DNA from: an uncultured Eubacterium sp.
Lineage (GTDB): Bacteria; Bacillota; Clostridia; Lachnospirales; Lachnospiraceae
Assembly (NCBI GenBank): GCA_910583555.1
Contig: CAJTXO010000005.1
Location: 67,319 to 131,318, forward strand
DNA: 64,000 nt
Direction: 5' to 3'
How positions within the stretch are numbered: position 1 is the first letter of the stretch; the number at the start of each line of letters is the position of its first letter. A model generated the notes under the pieces. That model made no database searches. It worked only from the letters and a program-made list of their open reading frames with translations, and was not told the origin of the DNA. This document shows, in pieces, positions 45,829 through 54,112 of the stretch. A program made the position numbers and the translations under genes.

Positions 45829-46209
45829 TCATCTGGCATCCTTCAATATTTGGATCAGTTCGTCAATCTGCTCGTCGGAAAACCGCCTGTTCTCCACAAG
45901 CGCCGCCACCATCCCGAGCGGATTTCCCTTAAAATAACTGTTTACAAAACGAGCGCTCTTTTCATCCAGACATGCTTCCCTGCTCTTGACGGAAAAATAA
46001 TGGTATACCCGGGAATCATGCGCGTCTACCGTGTAGTCGATGATCCCTTTTTTCAGAAGCCGGTTGATGAGCACCCGGATCGTCTTCGGACTGACTTCCT
46101 TAATACCCTTAAGCTTTTCTATGATCTGAGATGCCGTCAGCGGAGTTTCGCTCTCCCAAAGCACCTCCATGATCACCCATTCGTTTTCACTCGGTGTTAG
46201 TTCTCCCAT
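45829..46209 (-). CDS. BlaI/MecI family repressor
   Basis: About 126 residues. The winged helix runs from LTPSENEWVIMEVLWESETP through LTASQIIEKLKGIKEVSPKT (recognition helix) to IRVLINRLLKKGIIDYTVDA, followed by a wing and a helical dimer region. Unlike the other BlaI here it lacks the Lys/Glu-rich tail. AAGGAGG precedes the ATG at 46209. A candidate operator lies 44 bases upstream. It is expected to repress its own operon until cleaved by the adjacent BlaR1. Confidence 0.92.
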   Translation of the reverse strand: MGELTPSENEWVIMEVLWESETPLTASQIIEKLKGIKEVSPKTIRVLINRLLKKGIIDYTVDAHDSRVYHYFSVKSREACLDEKSARFVNSYFKGNPLGMVAALVENRRFSDEQIDELIQILKDAR

Positions 46210-46252
46210 GTCTGCCTCCTTTCGCACAAACAGTCTTGCTTTATATATCGGA

Positions 46253-46264
46253 TTATATATGTAA
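46253..46264 (-). promoter_or_regulatory. Candidate BlaI operator, downstream copy
   Basis: On the minus strand TTACATATATAA, overlapping a poor promoter-like region (TTTACA and TATATAA elements close together). It matches the element at 40420-40431 at ten of twelve positions. Confidence 0.4.
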
Positions 46265-46282
46265 ATAGTTTAGAAGAAAATT

Positions 46283-47698
46283 TTATTTCTTAGCATTCTT
46301 TTTCCCGAAAAAAGTTTTGGTTTCCTTTGCCACAACTCCTGCTAGGGCAAAGATAGCGATCATGTTCGGCAGCGCCATCAGCCCGTTAAAAATATCGGCG
46401 ATCGTCCAAACGGCCGCCACCGTCATATACGGCCCGGCAAATACAGCAGCTATGTACAGCCAGCGGTATATTTTTACGACCTTCCGGCTTCCCGTGAGAT
46501 ACTCGAGACAGCGCTCGGAATAGTAATCCCATCCGAGGATCGTCGTAAAGGCAAAAAATACCAGACACATCATGAGGATAAACGCCGAGACCTGTCCCGG
46601 AAGCGGGAGTCCGTTCTGAAATGCGCGGGTCGTTACCTGCACGCCCTCAATCCCCGTCACCTGCCACGCTCCTGTCAGTACGATCGCCAGTCCGGTCATC
46701 GTACAGATAACGATCGTGTCAATAAAGGTGCCCGTCATGGATACAAGCCCCTGCCTGACCGGCTCTTTCGTCCTCGCTGCCGCCGCGGCGATCGGCGCCG
46801 AACCGAGCCCTGCCTCATTGGAAAAGATCCCCCTCGCCACACCTTTCTGCATCGCCATAAACATGCTGCCCACGACACCGCCAGTCACCGCCGACGGCTG
46901 GAACGCTCCCCTGACGATCTGTGCCACAGCGGCCGGGATCTGTTCGATATGACAGAGGATGAGCACCAGACAGATCAGGACGTAGGTAACTGCCATCGCC
47001 GGCACCACGACCTGGGAAACGCTGGCGATCCGCCTGATCCCCCCGATGATCACGAGCGCCACGCACACAGTCAGCACAAGGGAGGCAACGACTACCGTCC
47101 AGGAATAACTCGCGCCCAGAAAAGGGATCTCCACCTGAAACCGGTTATCCGGATCAAAAAAGTGCTGGACCGCGGAAGCGATCCCGTTTACCTGTGTAAA
47201 CGTACCGATCCCGAACAATCCGACGCACGCCCCGAAAAACGCGAACATTCTGGCCAGAAATTTCCACTTCTTTCCCATTCCCAGTTCTATGTAATAAAAC
47301 GGCCCGCCGAGCGCGTGTCCCTCGACGTCCACCGTCCGGTATTTCACCGCCAGCAGTCCTTCCGCATATTTTGTCGCCATTCCGAAAAAGGCGGCGACCA
47401 GCATCCAAAACAGCGCTCCCGGCCCGCCGGCACAGATCGCCGTCGCCACGCCGACGATATTTCCCGTACCGATCGTGGCGGATAACGCGGTACACAGCGC
47501 CGCAAAGGATGTCACCTCCCCTTCCCCGTCCTCTTCATTTTTCACCATCCACTTCAGGGCCAGCGGCAGTTTCCGCAATTGCAGCAGGCCGAGCCGGCTC
47601 GTCAGGTAGATCCCGCCGGACAGGATGAGGACCATAAGGGGGGCTCCCCATATAAAATCGTTCACGGATGTCAGTATTGAATTGATATGTTGCAGCAT
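46283..47698 (-). CDS. Alanine/glycine:cation symporter (AGCS family)
   Basis: A 471-residue protein with about ten to eleven membrane helices. Family motifs: FAALCTALSATIGTGNIVGV (about residue 65), ATKYAEGLLAVKYR, and IFSNEAGLGSAPIAAAAART (about 300), followed by VSMTGTFIDTIVICTMTGL. It imports alanine or glycine with sodium or protons. The sequence just upstream of its start is nearly identical to that upstream of the adjacent lipoprotein, because a tandem duplication copied the lipoprotein gene and its spacer. It may be co-transcribed with the lipoproteins. Confidence 0.95.
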   Translation of the reverse strand: MLQHINSILTSVNDFIWGAPLMVLILSGGIYLTSRLGLLQLRKLPLALKWMVKNEEDGEGEVTSFAALCTALSATIGTGNIVGVATAICAGGPGALFWMLVAAFFGMATKYAEGLLAVKYRTVDVEGHALGGPFYYIELGMGKKWKFLARMFAFFGACVGLFGIGTFTQVNGIASAVQHFFDPDNRFQVEIPFLGASYSWTVVVASLVLTVCVALVIIGGIRRIASVSQVVVPAMAVTYVLICLVLILCHIEQIPAAVAQIVRGAFQPSAVTGGVVGSMFMAMQKGVARGIFSNEAGLGSAPIAAAAARTKEPVRQGLVSMTGTFIDTIVICTMTGLAIVLTGAWQVTGIEGVQVTTRAFQNGLPLPGQVSAFILMMCLVFFAFTTILGWDYYSERCLEYLTGSRKVVKIYRWLYIAAVFAGPYMTVAAVWTIADIFNGLMALPNMIAIFALAGVVAKETKTFFGKKNAKK

Positions 47699-47733
47699 AT
47701 GTTACCTTCCTCTCTTGCCGGTGCAAAATTATG

Positions 47734-49245
47734 TCACCTTCCCATCTCTTTTCCCCATTTTACGCGTTCCTTATATGCCTCATACTCCTGCGCGGTCTCG
47801 AAATCATCCGCGTCATATATCAATTTCCGGGGTCCTCCTTCTTCATACAGATCCTGATATGTAAGCCACGCCGGACCAGACGCCCGGGAAAAGTCTTTTT
47901 CCTGAATGTCCAGTTCCTGCTGTTTCTTCCCGGATGAGATCTCTTCCCCGCGATACCGCACTTTCGTCAGATACACGTTTCCCAGATGGTGGATCTGCCC
48001 CTGGCACGATACGTTCACCTGAAACGTCTCCATGCCAAATCCGAAAATCCACTTGTCTCTGTCTGCCGCGCGTATATAGTACTTATTTCCCTCGCGCGAA
48101 ACGATCTCGGCGCCTTCAATCTCCCGGATCGTATCTTCGCATTCCAGACAGATTTCCCAGTCAGATATTTCGAGCATCGTTTCCAGATCTCCCCCGGCAC
48201 GGACATCTCCTTCGGACAATATATTTGTCAGCTCCGCCGTCGCTGTGTAACCGTCATTTTCCTTTTGATCAAATACCAGAAACAGATCAACGCCTTTGGC
48301 CGAGTCTGCCACGAGATACTTGTCGATCTTCCCATACTGCGCCCCATAATCCTGTTCTATGTCCCCCCAGTTTATCTTCGTATCCTTTCCCGCGGTCACT
48401 ATTCCCATGTCCCATGAAGGCTTCCCTTTCTTACATTCCCCCGTAACCGAAATCTCGACCGAAGTCCCCTTCTCCAGTGAAAGGTCTTCTCCTTCCCCGC
48501 AAAAGCAGTAGTCCCACAACTCGCCGTCTTCATCCTCCCATCCGTCTTCATAACAGATCCTCGCCCCATTTACTGATTTGATCTGAAAATTTGAACTGAT
48601 CCGGAAAGACCAGTGATCGATACTCTCCCCTGAACGGTTTATGAGCCGCAGTTTTCCGCTCACTACCGTTCCCTGTCTCTCCAGTTCCAGCGGCTCTGCC
48701 TTATAATCCTTTTCGGAAACATCGTGCAATTCGCTTTTCCAGTAACAGATACCGGGTTCATGCGCGCCGTTCGGACACGCCACTTCTACGTCAAACCTTA
48801 TATCATCCTCGCCTTCGTAAAAATCCCGGTTTTCTCCCGTCCCCCGGATCGTGTAGAGATTCCCTTCCCTCGATTCGATTTCCGCCCCGACTATGTCCGT
48901 GATCTCATCTTCCATTTCAAGGCAGAGTTCCCAGTTCGGGTAATCATCCTCGCCGCCGCTATCCCCATATCCCGCCTGTACCGTGGCGCGATAGCCCTGT
49001 TTCGTTCTCTCTTTTATGCGAAAGGTAACATCCACCAGATACCCTTTCGCCTTCCACCGATCCGGTATCTCCACCGGCGAAACGGATGCGCCTGACACAG
49101 CGGCGCTGGTAACGGCGCCGGTTGCGTTACCCCCTGATCCTCTGGCGGCCGCGCGTTCCGCCGCTTCCTCCGCCCCGTTCCCGCAGGCGGTGAGAAAAAA
49201 GCAGCAGCAAATGATGGCGAAAAGCTGTATGTTTCCCTTTTTCAT
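47734..49245 (-). CDS. Lipoprotein with repeated beta-sandwich-like modules (copy A)
   Basis: About 503 residues. The signal KKGNIQLFAIICCCFFLTAC ends in lipobox LTAC, followed by an Ala/Gly/Ser linker. Three modules follow, each about 120-140 residues. Modules 1 and 3 are clearly related (NWELCLEMEDEITDIVGAEI with SREGNLYTIRG; DWEICLECEDTIREIEGAEI with SREGNKYYIRA), and module 2 is more distant (DHWSFRISSNFQIKSVNGAR). The pattern of Trp-framed strands resembles family 2 or 3 carbohydrate-binding modules; this is a guess from pattern. The C-terminus (EYEAYKERVKWGKEMGR) is shared with copy B. The ATG at 49245 follows GAGAGGAAGG. Confidence 0.75.
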   Translation of the reverse strand: MKKGNIQLFAIICCCFFLTACGNGAEEAAERAAARGSGGNATGAVTSAAVSGASVSPVEIPDRWKAKGYLVDVTFRIKERTKQGYRATVQAGYGDSGGEDDYPNWELCLEMEDEITDIVGAEIESREGNLYTIRGTGENRDFYEGEDDIRFDVEVACPNGAHEPGICYWKSELHDVSEKDYKAEPLELERQGTVVSGKLRLINRSGESIDHWSFRISSNFQIKSVNGARICYEDGWEDEDGELWDYCFCGEGEDLSLEKGTSVEISVTGECKKGKPSWDMGIVTAGKDTKINWGDIEQDYGAQYGKIDKYLVADSAKGVDLFLVFDQKENDGYTATAELTNILSEGDVRAGGDLETMLEISDWEICLECEDTIREIEGAEIVSREGNKYYIRAADRDKWIFGFGMETFQVNVSCQGQIHHLGNVYLTKVRYRGEEISSGKKQQELDIQEKDFSRASGPAWLTYQDLYEEGGPRKLIYDADDFETAQEYEAYKERVKWGKEMGR

Positions 49246-49283
49246 AACGTCTGACCTTCCTCTCTTGCGGTGCAAAAAATATG

Positions 49284-50900
49284 TCACCTTCCCATCTTCT
49301 TTCCCCACTTCACACGTTCCTTATATGCCTTATACTCTCTTGCGCTATCGAAATAATCGGAATCATATCGATACGTGCCATACATTTGCTTATATGTATA
49401 CCATATCAATCCAGACGCATATAAAGAACTATTTTCCGGCATGACAAGTTCCTGCTGCTTTTCCCCGGAGGAAATGTTCTCCCCCCGGTATCTTACTTTC
49501 GTCAAATACGCCTTTCCTAACTGGTGAATCTTCCCCTGATACGATACGTTCACCTGGAACGTCTCCATGCCAAACTTGGAAATCCACTTATCTTTGTCCG
49601 CCGCGCGTATATAATAATTTTTTCCTTCATGCGAAACAATCTCTGCCCCCTCGATTTCCTCGATCGTATCCTCACACTCTAGACAGATTTCCCAGTCCGC
49701 TATTTCGAGCATGGTTTTCTCATCAAGCTCGACCCAGTCCGCTATTTCAAGTATCGTTTTCTCATCGACTCCGGCCTGGCCCGCTATTTCAAGCATCGTT
49801 TTCTCATCGGCCCCGGGTTCCCTTTCTCTTTGTGGGTCCACATCCCGCTCTCTCAGAATATTTGTCATCTCCACCGTAGCGGTGTAACTGTCCTTTCTCT
49901 TTTTATCAAATACGAAAAACAGATCAACACCTCTGACAGAATCCGCCACCAGATACTTATCCGCTTTTCCGTATTTCGCCCTGCATGCCTGTCCGTATCT
50001 TCCCCAGTCTACCTCCGTTTCCTTCGCGGTCTCTACTTCAGTCGCCCTGTACCACGCAGACTCACCTTTATCATAACATTTCCCTGTCATTGTAATGTCG
50101 ATGGACTCTCCCTTCTCCAACGAACGGTTTCCCTTTTCCCCGCAAAGACTGTAATCCCCTTCCTCCCATTCATATTGAAAACAGATCTCCGCCCCGCTTA
50201 TTGACTTGATGTCAAACGTGGTAATAAACCCGAGAGTCCAGCGATCCATCCTCTTTCCGGAACAGTTTGTAAGCCGCAGTTTTAAACGTACCTTCCGCCC
50301 CTTTATCTCTCGTTTTAATTCCTCCACTTTATAATCCTTGTCCGGCAGCGGACAACTTTCAAATTCTCTTTTCCAGTAACAGATCCCGGGTTCGTGTGCG
50401 CCGTCCGGACAAGCCACCGCTATGTCAAACCAGATTAAATAATCTTCATCGTCTATATCTCCGAATATGGTCTCCGTCAACGTCCCCTGAATCGTATAGA
50501 GATTTCCCTCTCTCGATGCGATCTCTGCCCCTTTGATTTCCGTGATCTCATCTTCCAGTCCAAGACAGAGTTCCCATTCCGGGTGAGCAGCATACCATCC
50601 TTCCACCCTGACCCTGGCACGATATCCTTCTTCCGTCCGCTCTTTTACAAAGAAAGTAACCGCTGCTTCTTCATCCTCTCTCCCTGACACACTCATTTCC
50701 ATCGGAATCTTTTCGAGCGAAACGGATGTGTCTGATACGGATGTGCCTGATACGGCAGCGCTGGTAACGACGCCGGTTACAGTACTCCCTGATACCCCGT
50801 CAGCCGCGCGGTCCGCCGCTTCCTCCGTTCCTTCACTGCAGGCGGTGAGAAAAAAACAGCAGCAAATGATAACGAAAAGCTGTATGTATCTTTTTTTCAT
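49284..50900 (-). CDS. Lipoprotein with repeated beta-sandwich-like modules (copy B)
   Basis: About 538 residues, a paralogue of the gene directly downstream. It has the same signal (KKRYIQLFVIICCCFFLTAC, lipobox LTAC), the same three-module order and the same C-terminus (VKWGKKMGR). It is longer mainly because of a 14-residue unit present three times before module 3 (DEKTMLEIAGQAGV, DEKTILEIADWVEL, DEKTMLEIADWEIC), where copy A has one. The ATG at 50900 is preferred because the signal peptide begins there; no strong ribosome binding site is seen. It follows the 261-residue gene after 40 bases and might be on its transcript. Function unknown. Confidence 0.75.
   Translation of the reverse strand: MKKRYIQLFVIICCCFFLTACSEGTEEAADRAADGVSGSTVTGVVTSAAVSGTSVSDTSVSLEKIPMEMSVSGREDEEAAVTFFVKERTEEGYRARVRVEGWYAAHPEWELCLGLEDEITEIKGAEIASREGNLYTIQGTLTETIFGDIDDEDYLIWFDIAVACPDGAHEPGICYWKREFESCPLPDKDYKVEELKREIKGRKVRLKLRLTNCSGKRMDRWTLGFITTFDIKSISGAEICFQYEWEEGDYSLCGEKGNRSLEKGESIDITMTGKCYDKGESAWYRATEVETAKETEVDWGRYGQACRAKYGKADKYLVADSVRGVDLFFVFDKKRKDSYTATVEMTNILRERDVDPQREREPGADEKTMLEIAGQAGVDEKTILEIADWVELDEKTMLEIADWEICLECEDTIEEIEGAEIVSHEGKNYYIRAADKDKWISKFGMETFQVNVSYQGKIHQLGKAYLTKVRYRGENISSGEKQQELVMPENSSLYASGLIWYTYKQMYGTYRYDSDYFDSAREYKAYKERVKWGKKMGR
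49691..49816 (-). repeat. Three 42-bp tandem repeats inside lipoprotein copy B
   Basis: Units 49691-49732, 49733-49774 and 49775-49816, roughly 80-90 percent alike by eye, each encoding 14 residues of the DEKTMLEIADW type. The paralogue has a single unit at this place, so this is an in-frame expansion. Confidence 0.9.
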
Positions 50901-50940
50901 ATGATCCGGCCCCCCTGTGCTTTCGTAGTTGCTCATATTG

Positions 50941-51726
50941 CTATCGGTAACCATATTTTTCCTGCAATAAATCTGCTATCTTTTCCGTTTCCTCTCTCGT
51001 TCTCCCCGTCGTCTGCACAACAAGTCCCAGTCCCTTGTCCGTCCACGGCAATACTATATTGATCAGTCCGTTTTCCTTTATTTTGCTGATGAATTTCCTA
51101 TTATGTGATTGAAACGGAAGGGAATTGATCACGCCGACCACATACGGACTATGTACCAGTTTATTCGAAAACTCCAGTAATTTATCTTTTCCGTGGTCAT
51201 CCCGAAGTACGATTTTCTTGTCTTTTGCAGAAGTGCCACATGTAACCAACTCAATCTCAGAATCTCCCAACAAGCTTTTCATATGGAATCCGACATGCTG
51301 TTCCGTGCAGACATGTTTTACTTCTACCGGCTGGGAATCTTTCCTGATCGTGATGTAAGTGTCATTCCACGTCTGGTCAAATATGCTGTAACAAAGAGAA
51401 TCCAAGATAAATGCGATTGCCAGACCGAAACACTCTTTTTCCTTGTAAAACCAGGAATGCTCACAGTACTCCTCCTGATTTTTCTCTACCTCATCCGATT
51501 CATATGGCGACTTAAAAAATGAAAAAAAGAAATTTTGAATCGTATTCGCATTCGGCAGTTCCTGAATCAGATAAAACATCTTATTACTGTCTTCCTCACT
51601 GATCCGGCAGGTCGTTATTCCATATTTTTTTAGTTCCCTGTATATGCCTGCCATGATTTGTACTGCTTCGTAGCTTATCGAACTTTTATCTGTGATCGAC
51701 AGCTCATTAAAGTATATCTCCACCAC
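50941..51726 (-). CDS. Unrecognised 261-residue protein of the DUF262-AAA module
   Basis: A soluble protein without signal peptide or membrane helix. It opens with EIYFNELSITDKSSISYEAV. The middle has a Glu- and aromatic-rich region (QEEYCEHSWFYKEKECFGLA). The last third looks best conserved in style: VLRDDHGKDKLLEFSNKLVH, SPYVVGVINSLPFQSHNRKF, GLINIVLPWTDKGLGLVVQT and TGRTREETEKIADLLQEKYG. The RDDHGKDKL segment contains His and acidic residues that could form a metal or catalytic site, but I know of no named domain. It lies 10 bases after the AAA ATPase gene, so it is probably the third subunit and possibly the effector or target-recognition part. GGAG precedes the ATG. Confidence 0.7.
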   Translation of the reverse strand: MVEIYFNELSITDKSSISYEAVQIMAGIYRELKKYGITTCRISEEDSNKMFYLIQELPNANTIQNFFFSFFKSPYESDEVEKNQEEYCEHSWFYKEKECFGLAIAFILDSLCYSIFDQTWNDTYITIRKDSQPVEVKHVCTEQHVGFHMKSLLGDSEIELVTCGTSAKDKKIVLRDDHGKDKLLEFSNKLVHSPYVVGVINSLPFQSHNRKFISKIKENGLINIVLPWTDKGLGLVVQTTGRTREETEKIADLLQEKYGYR

Positions 51727-51736
51727 GTATCCTCCA

Positions 51737-52837
51737 CTAGATCAGCTCTGACATCAGGATTCCCCATTCATCAAGTAAACCAGCTGGATATTCACTTAAT
51801 GCTCCCTTTTTATCTACCTCAATATGCTCCGCCACAGTTTCTTGTTGTTCGTTCTTACTGAAATATGATACCATCAGCTTTTGGTGATCGATCAATCCCT
51901 GCCTGACAGCCACCCGGATTCCATTGATGATATGGTCGCTATGAGATTCACAGAGGATCTGACATCCATTTTCTGCTGCCAGGGCAATCAGTTCCGCCAT
52001 AGCAGTCTGCCCTTTTGGATGAAGATGGGACTCCGGATTTTCAATGAGTACCAGACTCTTTTCACTGGAGATCAAAAGATCTACGATTAGAGGCAGGACA
52101 TATGAGATTCCAAATCCCACGTTCACCGGTAAAAACGGCTCAAATGCCAGCGTCCCACCGCTGTAACTGATATTCAGTTTCGCTTTCTCGATCAAAGGAA
52201 GCAATTCCGCGGAGAGCTTAATTCCGGGAGATATTTTAGACATCCATGCAGACACCTGGTCGATCAGCCGGTTCGTTTTTCCCGTATCAAGGCACATGTT
52301 TTCCGGCACCCGGATGGTTTCACCTTCCACCGCCAAAAACGGAACGACAAATTCTCCAAAAACACCGAGTTTGCTCACTCCGTCTTTTTTCCAGTTCTCG
52401 GTACTGTATTGTTTTCGCGGACCAAGATGTTCTGCTCCTAAATATATAAATTCATTTGTAAATAACGACGTTTCGTATGTTTCGCCATTTACTGACTGGA
52501 AGCGCTTCAACTGGTCATTTTTTGAATCCCCGGCTTCATACAGGAAATCATAACAAAGACTCTCCGAGTACTGTACATAAAACCGTATTCGTTCGGCCTC
52601 TGCATTTTGACATAATACATCTTTTGCTGTTCCAAGCCTGGTAAGTTCCCCATTCGTGTAAAGATAATCCAAATTTGACTGATGATTTTCCCAAAAACTC
52701 TGTCGAAGCAACAGGAAGGACTGAATCACCGATGATTTTCCCATCCCATTCATGCCAAACAATAAGTTTAAATTTTCAAGCGGCATGGAAAACTTCTTCA
52801 ATGATTTAAAATTTTCTATTTGAACATATCTAATCAT
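51737..52837 (-). CDS. AAA-type ATPase with DUF3696-like C-terminus
   Basis: A 366-residue SMC/RecF-like ATPase. The start IRYVQIENFKSLKKFSMPLE leads to Walker A GMNGMGKSS (residues 28-36). The second half has a signature-like region and Walker B VLIENPESHLHPKGQTAMAE (about 265), followed by CESHSDHIINGIRVAV. The C-terminus (PAGLLDEWGILMSELI) matches the pattern I associate with DUF3696. There is no coiled coil, no TOPRIM end and no HNH motif in this protein, unlike OLD nucleases or Septu PtuA/PtuB pairs. It overlaps the DUF262 gene by 8 bases. It probably energises or senses for the module, likely in defence against phage or plasmids. Confidence 0.85.
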   Translation of the reverse strand: MIRYVQIENFKSLKKFSMPLENLNLLFGMNGMGKSSVIQSFLLLRQSFWENHQSNLDYLYTNGELTRLGTAKDVLCQNAEAERIRFYVQYSESLCYDFLYEAGDSKNDQLKRFQSVNGETYETSLFTNEFIYLGAEHLGPRKQYSTENWKKDGVSKLGVFGEFVVPFLAVEGETIRVPENMCLDTGKTNRLIDQVSAWMSKISPGIKLSAELLPLIEKAKLNISYSGGTLAFEPFLPVNVGFGISYVLPLIVDLLISSEKSLVLIENPESHLHPKGQTAMAELIALAAENGCQILCESHSDHIINGIRVAVRQGLIDHQKLMVSYFSKNEQQETVAEHIEVDKKGALSEYPAGLLDEWGILMSELI

Positions 52838-53999
52838 TTTCTATTATTCTCCTAAACATATCTCGGATCATTTTATGTCTTATTCTAACATTTACAATCT
52901 TCGCCGTACCATCCGAAATCGCTGTGACGAACTCTGTATTTTCAAACAATTCGTCGTATTTCGCGTTCACTAGCTCCTTTTTCTTCTGTAAAATCTGACA
53001 TTCTTCCTCTTTCAATTTCGCCAAATTAACAGAAACAGCTTCAAATAACGGTCTGTTAAGGGCTGCATATGTACCGTTGGTCCTCTTCCGCCGAAACGCA
53101 TAATCCCCGAACAGCTCCTTCGCACATACCATAGACCTCGTAAAGTCTGTCCGGCAATGGTCGAGTACATCCTTTTCCGCACATTTCAATATACTCATCA
53201 CAGCATTCATAAATTCTTCCAGATTTCCATTATATTGATTGACGCCAAGCAGATAAAAGGCGAGAAAACGGTTGACAAACTCACGGTCCAACATCCTCGA
53301 AGAAGGAATTTTATGGCGGGTCGCTTTCACAAATGCTTCACCGTGTGCCAGTTCTTTCAGTAATTCTGCAGCCTGTCCCCTGTAAACTGAATTTCTTATT
53401 TCCGCCGGTTCGAGCATCAACCCTCCTGTATTAATCCTTGTAAAAATGCTTGTTTTCACATTTTCCGGAGTTTCCGGGCGTATGATATACGCCATAACAT
53501 CCTGCGACTTAATCCTTCTTTGAATTTTAGGCGGAAGTTCCTCGAACAGACACCCATCGAAATCACGGAGATATTCTAACCCTTTTAGCCGAAGACGGTT
53601 CTTGTCCGTCTTTTCTAACGCCATAAACTGCTTCATCGCATACAAGCGCTGCAATCCGTCGACCACGACGTACTTATCATCCCCACACAGTTCAAAATAG
53701 AAAGTGGGAAGCGGTATGTTGATAATCAGGGATTCGATCAGGCGGCTCTGTTTAACAGCATCCCACAGATCTGGACTTCTCTGGAAATCAGGATCCAGAA
53801 TAATGTCACCATATTTTAACTGGTCTACCATATTACTGATAACCATTGGTTTCGAAACGATATCTACATCCCGCGGATCAAACGGCTCTGTTATATTAGC
53901 TTCGCCATCCTGATCATACAACTGTTCCTGCTCAACCGAAACCTGCTTATTCAAAACATCTTCATCCAAAATCCCATTATCTCTCCCACTGTCTTCCAT
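52830..53999 (-). CDS. DUF262 domain protein without HNH tail
   Basis: About 389 residues. The DUF262 (ParB/sulfiredoxin-like) motifs are at LDPDFQRSPDLWD (about residues 69-80) and VVVDGLQRLYAMKQF (about 111-125), followed by FTRINTGGLMLEPAEIRNSV (about 210), the FxRxN-type motif of the family. The usual C-terminal DUF1524 HNH nuclease is absent; instead a helical region ends the protein. DUF262 domains occur in defence systems such as GmrSD and SspE, where they hydrolyse NTP and control a nuclease. The ATG at 53999 follows AGGAGG by 9 bases. It is first gene of a three-gene operon, 114 bases from the deaminase gene. Confidence 0.85.
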   Translation of the reverse strand: MEDSGRDNGILDEDVLNKQVSVEQEQLYDQDGEANITEPFDPRDVDIVSKPMVISNMVDQLKYGDIILDPDFQRSPDLWDAVKQSRLIESLIINIPLPTFYFELCGDDKYVVVDGLQRLYAMKQFMALEKTDKNRLRLKGLEYLRDFDGCLFEELPPKIQRRIKSQDVMAYIIRPETPENVKTSIFTRINTGGLMLEPAEIRNSVYRGQAAELLKELAHGEAFVKATRHKIPSSRMLDREFVNRFLAFYLLGVNQYNGNLEEFMNAVMSILKCAEKDVLDHCRTDFTRSMVCAKELFGDYAFRRKRTNGTYAALNRPLFEAVSVNLAKLKEEECQILQKKKELVNAKYDELFENTEFVTAISDGTAKIVNVRIRHKMIRDMFRRIIEND

Positions 54000-54112
54000 T
54001 CTCTTCCGCCTCCTTCTGATCCCATAAGCTCCTCCCATCTTCCACCAGACCCCAGCCTCCTGACATCCTGTCGCCCTCATTACCACCATGAATAATCCAT
54101 TTCCCACGACAC

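Noticed and set aside
38802..46227. Beta-lactam resistance loci
   Set aside because: BlaR1/BlaI proteins are present, but no beta-lactamase or PBP2a-like gene is nearby and the BlaR1 external domains are too short for a penicillin-binding sensor.
50941..53999. Septu, GmrSD, OLD or retron system
   Set aside because: No HNH partner, no TOPRIM, no DUF1524 tail and no reverse transcriptase are visible in the three proteins.
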